From Perognathus longimembris pacificus (lineage: Eukaryota; Chordata; Mammalia; Rodentia; Heteromyidae): 64,000 bases of DNA. The stretch is taken from positions 688,755-752,754 of the forward strand of contig NC_063175.1 of NCBI RefSeq assembly GCF_023159225.1. Reading direction: 5' to 3'. The position numbers and the translations under genes are program-made. Of the stretch, positions 1-64,000 are shown piece after piece. The number at the start of each line of letters is the position of its first letter. Positions within the stretch are counted from its first letter, which is position 1. The notes beneath the pieces are model-generated. The model made no database searches. It saw only the letters and a program-made list of their open reading frames with translations, and had not been told where the DNA came from.

Positions 1-209
1 TCAGGACTGCCCCCCAGAGGCCGAGAAAGGTGAGGTCGGTCCTCCACCGCCGCGACCGCGACCACCGAGGTCGCTCACAGCGAAGCGGCCCCGCGGCTCC
101 CGTCAGGTCGCCCCGCCCTAGGCGCGCCCTCACCCCCACCGCTCCCGCCCCACTTCTATCGACTCGCCCCGCCCCGCGCCACCCGGCCGGCCCCGCCCTG
201 AGAGGCGCC

Positions 210-228
210 AGCGTGCGCGCGCGCGCGC
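210..228. repeat. Short alternating (GC)n tract in the promoter
   Basis: gtgcgcgcgcgcgcgcgg is an alternating purine-pyrimidine run upstream of the NRF1-like site. Such runs can adopt Z-DNA; whether it matters here is unknown. Confidence 0.6.
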
Positions 229-267
229 GGAGCCCGGCCGGTTCCCCTTCCGAGCGTCCACGCCCCG

Positions 268-277
268 CATGCGCAGT
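268..277 (+). promoter_or_regulatory. NRF1-like binding site
   Basis: gcatgcgcag matches most of the palindromic NRF1 element and sits just after a GC-box cluster, where CpG-island promoters commonly carry it. Confidence 0.55.
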
Positions 278-572
278 CGGCGCCGGCGGTCTCCCGTTTG
301 TTTGAACAGGAAGGCGGACATATTAGTCTCTCTCGGCCCCCAGCGCCCCCCCATCCGAGGCTTTCGCCGCCGCCACTCGCCCTTTCCTTGCCTGGGCCGC
401 TGCCCCTCCCAGGAGCTTCCCCTACCTCCCGCATCCGCAAGCCTCCGGGACCCAACTTCGGTCTTCCTCACGACCCCGCTCCTCAACCTGTCCTAAGTCT
501 CTCCATCGGGCACCGACCTCGCCCTGCCCCGCCGGACACCGCGGCAGCGAAACGCGGCAGCGACCCGACGGA

Positions 573-584
573 ATGGGAGCGTGA
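573..584 (+). other. Upstream ORF, 3 codons
   Basis: ATG GGA GCG TGA in the Rock1 leader. Minimal frame, closed well before the main ATG. Confidence 0.5.
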
Positions 585-654
585 GGCCGTCCTGCGGGGA
601 CCAGCGCTCGTCCGAGACGGATCCGCGCGCCAGCCGGGCCAGGTGGAACCGGGG

Positions 655-666
655 ATGCGGTGCTAG
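655..666 (+). other. Upstream ORF, 3 codons
   Basis: ATG CGG TGC TAG with G at -3 (ggggATGc). Too short to encode a functional peptide; could take scanning ribosomes. Confidence 0.5.
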
Positions 667-872
667 ACCGCCTCCGGCGCCTCAGGACGGAGCGGGCCGG
701 TTCGCGGCCCAGGCTGCGGCGGCGGCGGCGGCTGGCGCAGCTCCTTACCCGCCCTTTGCTTTCGCCTTTTTCCGCGCCCTCCCCGGCTTCCCCGAGGGAG
801 TCTCCACCCTGCTGCTGCGGCGGCGGCCGCTTCCCTCCCTCGGCCGGCCCATCCCCGGACCCGTGCCCCTCC

Positions 873-899
873 ATGGCGAGGGCAGCCGGGGCCCGCTAG
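873..899 (+). other. Upstream ORF, 8 codons, strong start context
   Basis: Context cctccATGg has G at +4. Encodes MARAAGAR and stops at 897-899. It lies about 325 nt before the main ATG, so reinitiation is possible. Confidence 0.55.
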
Positions 900-976
900 G
901 CTGAGGCGCCTCGCCGGAGCGACCGGGGCTGCTGGCGACGGCGCCGTGGGGCTGTCGCGAAGGGCTGCCGGGTGGG

Positions 977-1057
977 ATGCGACTTTGGGCATCCGGGCGA
1001 CTGTGGGTCGCTGTCGCCCCCGGGCCGGGCTCTGGAGAGCGGCGTTCTCCGCAGTGA
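977..1057 (+). other. Upstream ORF, 26 codons
   Basis: The ATG at 977 has G at -3 (ggtgggATGc) and opens a 26-codon frame to TGA at 1055-1057. It is the last upstream ATG I find before 1224 and would lie in any transcript starting in the island. Confidence 0.55.
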
Positions 1058-1223
1058 AGAGGGGACGTCGGCGCGGGAAGCGGGCGCACCTGGTGACCCC
1101 GAGGTTCCGGCTCCTGCGCCCGGCGGCGGCGGCTGCGACTGCGAACCCACCGTCGCAGAGGAAGTTGGCTGAAATTGCTTTCCGCTGCCGGTACGAGGAT
1201 ATTGTCACACCGGAGTGAGCAAC

Positions 1224-59919
<58,696 letters not shown>

Positions 59920-60215
59920 GTAAGTATTATCTTACTATTGTATTTCAATTTGCAAGTCATGTATTTGTATTAATGCTGTTCAGTGATCTGATATTATGAA
60001 CATGCAGTTAGTGAACTTAGATTTTTATGGCACTATGTCGCTGAGAAAAATGGGCTAAACTGAAGTGAATGAATCATCTGTTCACTGTTAATGTCATCCT
60101 TTTGTTTTAAATTACCATCCCAATGAGCTGCTTGGGAAGTTATGTTACTAACAATTACTTACAAATCATTAAAATGAAAGCAATTTTTACTGTAAAAAAC
60201 TGTAGTACCCCAGCT

Positions 60216-60220
<5 letters not shown>

Positions 60221-60246
<26 letters not shown>

Positions 60247-60439
60247 GGCTAGTCCTGGGCCTTGGACTCAGGGCCTGAGCACTGTCCCTGGCTTCTTCCC
60301 GCTCAAGGCTAGCACTCTGCCACTTGAGCCACAGCGCCGCTTCTGGCCATTTTCTGTATATGTGGTGCTGGGGAATCGAACCTAGGGCCTCGTGTATCCG
60401 AGGCAGGCACTCTTGCCACTAGACTATATCCCCAGCCCC
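60221..60439 (-). mobile_element. IDL-Geo SINE, young subfamily
   Basis: Perfect cccagctctctt at 60209-60220 and 60440-60451; subfamily marks as at 25384. Confidence 0.93.
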
Positions 60440-60501
60440 CCCAGCTCTCTTGTATTGTCTGGAGAATCAAAGGTACATTTGATCTTCAACAATACTCAGG
60501 G

Positions 60502-60592
60502 GACCAGTTGGATAAGAAATGTTATTGCCTTACATATGAAACTATAACCCCTCTGTAGTTCACTTTGATACTAAAGAAGGTAAAGAAAAAAA
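60502..60592 (+). mobile_element. Short L1 3'-end insertion at a repeatedly hit site
   Basis: Contains aagaaatgttattgcctta and ctataacccctctgtag, like the 27558-27654 element. Flanked by aatactcag at 60491-60499 and 60593-60601. Confidence 0.6.
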
Positions 60593-60669
60593 AATACTCA
60601 GCAGCTGGGAATACGGCCTAGTGGTAATTTTGTTTGCCTTTCACACATGAAGCCCTGGATTCGATTCTT

Positions 60670-61901
60670 TTTTTTTTTTCTTTTTTCTTTTTTTAGCATT
60701 TGGTAAAATTTTATTTTATGTGAACTTTTGAAGGTTGTACCATGGGGTTACAATTTTAAATGGCCATCAGTCATTCCTTCCACCATTCTTTCTCATCCTG
60801 TCTGTTCTCTTTCAATGTTTACACCAAGGATCTTTTTTTTTTTTTTTAATTGTCAAAGTGATGTATACAGAGGTTACAGTTTCATACATTAGGCATTGGG
60901 TACATTCCTTGTACTGTTTATTACCTCCTCCCTCATTCCCCCCCTTTCCCTCTCCCGCCATGAGTTGTTCAGTTGGTTTACACCAAACAGTTTTGCAAGT
61001 ATTGCTTTTGTAGTCGTTTGTCTTTTTATCCTGTGTCTCTCGATTTTGGTATTCCCTTTCACTTTCCTAATTCTAATACCAGTATATACAGTTTCCAGTG
61101 TACTCAGATAAGATACAGTGATAGTGCAGGTACAACCACAGGAAGGGGATACAAGAGGATCATCAACAATAGAAGCTATGGTTTCACATGGCATGTTGAA
61201 AGTGATTACAACAGTGATATATCACTCAATTCCATAACATGGAGTTCATTTCACTTAGCATTATCTTATGCATTCATAGGGGCATAGCTATTAGGATCTT
61301 ACCGGCCATACAATGGACAAAGATCTCAAATCTAAAATATATGCAGAACTAAAAAAATTAAATTCCTCCAAAACAAAACTGCAAAGAACCAACAGCCCCT
61401 CAACAAGTGGGCTAATAACTTAAAAAGAGACTTCTCTGATGAGGAAATGAGAATGGCCAAGAGACATGAAAAAGTGCTCTACATCACTGGCCATAAAAGA
61501 AATGCAAATCAAAACAACATTGAGATTCCATCTCACCCCAGTAAGAATGTCCTATATCAAGAAAACTAACAATAATAAATGTTGGAGGGGATGTGGCCAA
61601 AAGGGAATCCTACCTCATTGTTGGTGGGAATGTAAACTGGTTCAGCCACTCTGGCAAGCAGTATGGAGATTCCTCAGAAGGCTAAACATAGAGCTCCCCT
61701 ATGACCCAGCAGCCCCACTTTTGGGCATCTACCCAAAAGACCACAAACAAGAACACACTAGAGCCACCAGGACAACAATGTTCATTGCAGCACTAAGTGA
61801 AATGAGCCAGACCCAAAGAAACATGGACTCTATGGTCTCTCCCTCATAGGGAATAATTAGCACAGGTTTAGGCTAGTCACAGCAGAGGATCACAAGAGCT
61901 T
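60670..61901 (-). mobile_element. 5'-inverted (twin-primed) L1 inserted in an IDL-Geo SINE, with probable 3' transduction
   Basis: Near-perfect 13-bp duplication: ggattcgattctt at 60657-60669 and gggttcgattctt at 61902-61914. On the minus strand, 60850-61300 matches the 3' UTR and tail of the L1 at 42901-43400. 61301-61900 is the adjacent upstream ORF2 segment in + orientation. The two meet with only a few bases of overlap. Beyond the first A tract (T run at 60834-60848) lies about 140 bp of non-L1 sequence, then AATAAA (60710-60715 on the minus strand) and a second A tract. Confidence 0.85.
61466..61849 (+). pseudogene. L1 ORF2 C-terminal fragment (inverted part of the twin-primed L1)
   Basis: 127 codons beginning [20 protein letters not shown] with the L1 ORF2 C-terminal cysteine motif C-x3-C-x7-H-x4-C ([18 protein letters not shown]). 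Compared with the L1 at 42901-43996, about 160 bp is missing between the FIAAL and SQTQRN segments, so it is internally deleted as well as truncated. Confidence 0.85.
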
Positions 61902-62048
61902 GGGTTCGATTCTTCAACACCACATATACAGAAAAATCCAGAAGTGGCACTGTGGCTCAAGTGGTAGAGTGCTAGCCTTGAGCAAAAGAAACCAGGGACA
62001 GTGCTCAGACCCTGATTTCAAGCTCCAGGACTGGGAAAAAAAAGGGGT

Positions 62049-62257
62049 GGGGGCTGGGGATATGGCCTAGTGGCAAGAGTGCTTGCCTCGTATCCATGAA
62101 GTCCTGGGTTCGATTCCCCAGCACCACATATATAGAAAATGGCCGGAAGTGGCACTGTGGCTCAAGTGGCAGAGTGCTAGCCTTGAGCAAAAGGAAGCCA
62201 GGGACAGTGCTCAGGCCCTGAATCCAAGGCCCTGGACTGACCAAAAATAAAAAAAAG
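62049..62257 (+). mobile_element. IDL-Geo SINE inserted at the tail of the preceding copy
   Basis: gggggctggggatatggcct to ctggactgaccaaaaataaa, then gatactcagg at 62258-62267 repeating the site seen at 60491 and 60593. Confidence 0.9.
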
Positions 62258-62422
62258 ATACTCAGGATTGGTGCTTGCTTTGGGGGCACTTTTATCCAGT
62301 GGTGGGTGCTGTACATTTTGGTAAATTAGAAGAATGAAAAAGATAAATAGGATAATAGGATCAATAGAAATAATTTTAGATTTTAATGCATTTCTCTGGG
62401 TAATCTACAAATAGAACAAATG

Positions 62423-62620
62423 AGGGGCTGGGAATATGGCCTAGTGGCAAGAGTGCTTGCCTGGCACACATGAAGCCCTCCCCAGCACCACATATATAGA
62501 AAACGGCCAGAAGTGGTGCTGTGACTGAAGTGGCAGAGTGCTACCCTTGAGCAAAAAGAAGCCAGGGACAGTGCTCAGGCCCTGAGTTCAAGCCCCAGGA
62601 CTGTCAAAAACCAAAACAAA
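62423..62620 (+). mobile_element. IDL-Geo SINE lacking its left B box
   Basis: tgaggggctgggaatatggc onward; the text jumps from atgaagccctc to cccagcaccac, removing the gggttcgat motif. Confidence 0.87.
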
Positions 62621-62807
62621 ACAGAATACAGGGGACAATTCTAATACTAAACTAAATACAAAAATCAACTAATTTAATGTAATTCTTGATAGTCTTAGCT
62701 ACTAAACAACTTAGCAGTTGCAAAGTATAATAAGCAAATTTTTCTTTGCTTCATTTGATACACTTTGATTTCCTTCTTTTTCTTTTCTTTCTTAATTTTT
62801 TTTTCAT

Positions 62808-62992
62808 CGGTTGTAGGGCTTAAACTCAGGGCCTGGGTGCTGTCTTTAGTGCTCTAGTAGAGCCACTTCCGGGTTTTTGAGTGGTTAATTGGAGATAAAA
62901 GTCTCATGGGGATTTTTCTGCCTGGACCAGCTTCAAACCATGATCCTCCTGAGTAGCTAGGATTTCAGGCGTCAGACACCAGCATTCGGCTT
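62808..62992 (-). mobile_element. B1-Geo composite SINE
   Basis: gttgtagggcttaaactcag to gatttcaggcgtcagacacc. Confidence 0.72.
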
Positions 62993-63652
62993 ATTTTTCT
63001 TTCTTTAAAACACTTCACTACCTTTTGTTTAGAACGTCAAGCTTTTATCACTCTTACGTGTTCTGTTATTTTTTCAAATTTTTTCCCCCTTCCAGTCTCT
63101 GAGTTTTATTTTTAGCTCTCCTTGCAGGACGCTGTTGCTTTGCTCACTTAATTATAAAATATTTCCCAAAGTTGTGGTCTTTTCTGTGTGTGTGCTCATG
63201 TCTGTAGGTAATCTCAAGTTTTCTTGTTTGTGATCCACACCTAAATCTCTCTCTTCCTGGAAACTTCCCAAGCACCTCAAACCGGGCCAAAGCCAAACTC
63301 AATTTTCCTCTCCCCATACTGTCCCTCATATGATTTGTGTTACTTGCCTTTCGTAATGATACTATATCATTTTTTAAAAATCAGTTTCTAGATCATAAAT
63401 TCTAACTTCTAATTGACAAATTTATTCATTTTTTCCACTTACTCCTGTAGTCTCTGCTTTTTTTCCCTACTAACTTGTTGCTTTTCCTAGAATTGCACTT
63501 TTAATATATTAGTGTATTGTTGAATATTACTTGAATACTGTTTCTGGGATGTCGGTATTATGTCATAATTTGCCTATAGGTTAACATCTTCCAACTTTTG
63601 CACTTAAGGGACATGGTACCACTTAAGTTTTCAAATTTTATGTGTGTTACTT

Positions 63653-63705
63653 CTACTGTGTGTGTTTGTGTGCTCTTCTACTGTGTGTGTTTGTGTGTGC
63701 TCTTG
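63653..63705. repeat. GT-rich tandem duplication at a SINE tail
   Basis: ctactgtgtgtgtttgtgtg occurs twice in tandem beside a reverse B1-Geo. Confidence 0.8.
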
Positions 63706-63936
63706 TGTATGCACACTGGCTCTAGGGCCTATGCGCTGTCCATGAGCTTTTGTTCTCAAGGTTAGCCTAGCAGTCTACCACTTGAGCCACAGCTTCACTT
63801 TGGGTCTTTTTTTGTTTTGGTAGTTAGAGATAAGATTCATGGCCTTTCCTGCCTAGGCTTGCTTTGAACCATGATCCTTAGATCCCAGCCTTCCTGAGTT
63901 GCTAGGTATATGGGCATGAGCCACTGGTGTCTGGGT
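63706..63936 (-). mobile_element. B1-Geo composite SINE
   Basis: cactggctctagggcctatg to gggcatgagccactggtgtc. Confidence 0.72.
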
Positions 63937-63971
63937 CTTCTATTATATTTATTATATTATATTTGTTTTGT

Positions 63972-64000
63972 TTTCTGCCAGCCCTGGGGCTTGGACTAAG
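63972..64000 (-). mobile_element. IDL-Geo SINE, cut by window end
   Basis: tctgccagccctggggcttg gives the reversed Geo 3' end only. Confidence 0.7.

Larger units (their letters stand above)
40..1223 (+). promoter_or_regulatory. Rock1: CpG-island promoter and 5' untranslated region of Rock1
   Basis: Very GC-rich, CpG-dense sequence, in sharp contrast to the AT-rich introns, directly before the Rock1 ATG. GC boxes (ccccgccc type) lie at 111-118, 165-176 and 191-198. An NRF1-like gcatgcgcag is at 268-277 and an ETS-like cttccg at 247-252. There is no TATA box, as usual for a housekeeping CpG promoter. The transcription start probably falls shortly after the NRF1 site, near 270-330, giving a leader of roughly 0.9 kb; that is inference. 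No intron is evident in the leader. Confidence 0.8.
60602..62041 (+). mobile_element. IDL-Geo SINE split by the twin-primed L1
   Basis: 5' part 60602-60669 (cagctgggaatacggcctag), 3' part 61902-62041 ending in a short A tail. The L1 hit the B-box region ttcgattctt. Confidence 0.9.
59920..64000 (+). other. Rock1: Rock1 intron 11 (start only)
   Basis: Opens with gtaagt and runs off the window. Holds the layered L1 and SINE locus at 60.2-62.3 kb and further SINEs. 62995-63650 looks unique. Confidence 0.85.

Overview
The window is vertebrate nuclear DNA from a rodent. A CpG-island promoter opens the 5' third of Rock1 (Rho-associated coiled-coil kinase 1), which runs on the + strand for the whole window. 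Eleven coding exons can be placed exactly (1224-1316, 29140-29221, 41849-41949, 42434-42571, 46323-46498, 47261-47345, 49987-50131, 50455-50593, 53093-53184, 55738-55897, 59859-59919). They sum to 1272 nt, or 424 codons in one open frame. They cover the N-terminal dimerisation segment, the complete AGC-type kinase domain with its C-terminal extension, and the first residues before the coiled coil. The rest of the gene lies beyond the right edge.

The lineage comes from the repeats. More than thirty copies of a dimeric SINE are present: a tRNA-Ala/ID-like left half joined to a second module and an A-rich tail. This matches the published IDL-Geo family of Geomyoidea (kangaroo rats, pocket mice, pocket gophers). 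I cannot name the species. A second abundant SINE joins a 7SL-like left half to the same right module; I call it B1-Geo as a working name.

Layout. 1-1223: GC-rich promoter and 5' UTR with NRF1 and GC boxes and several short upstream ORFs. 1317-29139: intron 1, crowded with SINEs, with several IDL-Geo copies nested inside older B1-Geo copies between 12.8 and 16.6 kb. 29222-41848: intron 2, with a double SINE insertion at one site (30.27-30.70 kb), two old L1 fragments, a 27-bp U6 snRNA fragment with its own target-site duplication, and an antisense retrocopy of C18orf32 with an intact 76-codon frame (38638-38868). 41950-59858: shorter introns holding a 5'-truncated L1 with a perfect 13-bp duplication (42901-43996), a MER20-like DNA transposon fossil (about 44.9-45.2 kb) and an inverted pair of young SINEs just after exon 10. 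59920-64000: start of intron 11, with a layered insertion site: an L1 tail, an IDL-Geo split by a 5'-inverted L1 that seems to carry a 3' transduction, and a second IDL-Geo.

I see no other host protein-coding gene, no functional RNA gene, no CRISPR array and no recognisable LTR retrovirus. Other open frames are chance frames in GC-rich DNA, microsatellites or SINE copies. Repeat family names rest on recognition by eye; duplication coordinates were read directly from the sequence.
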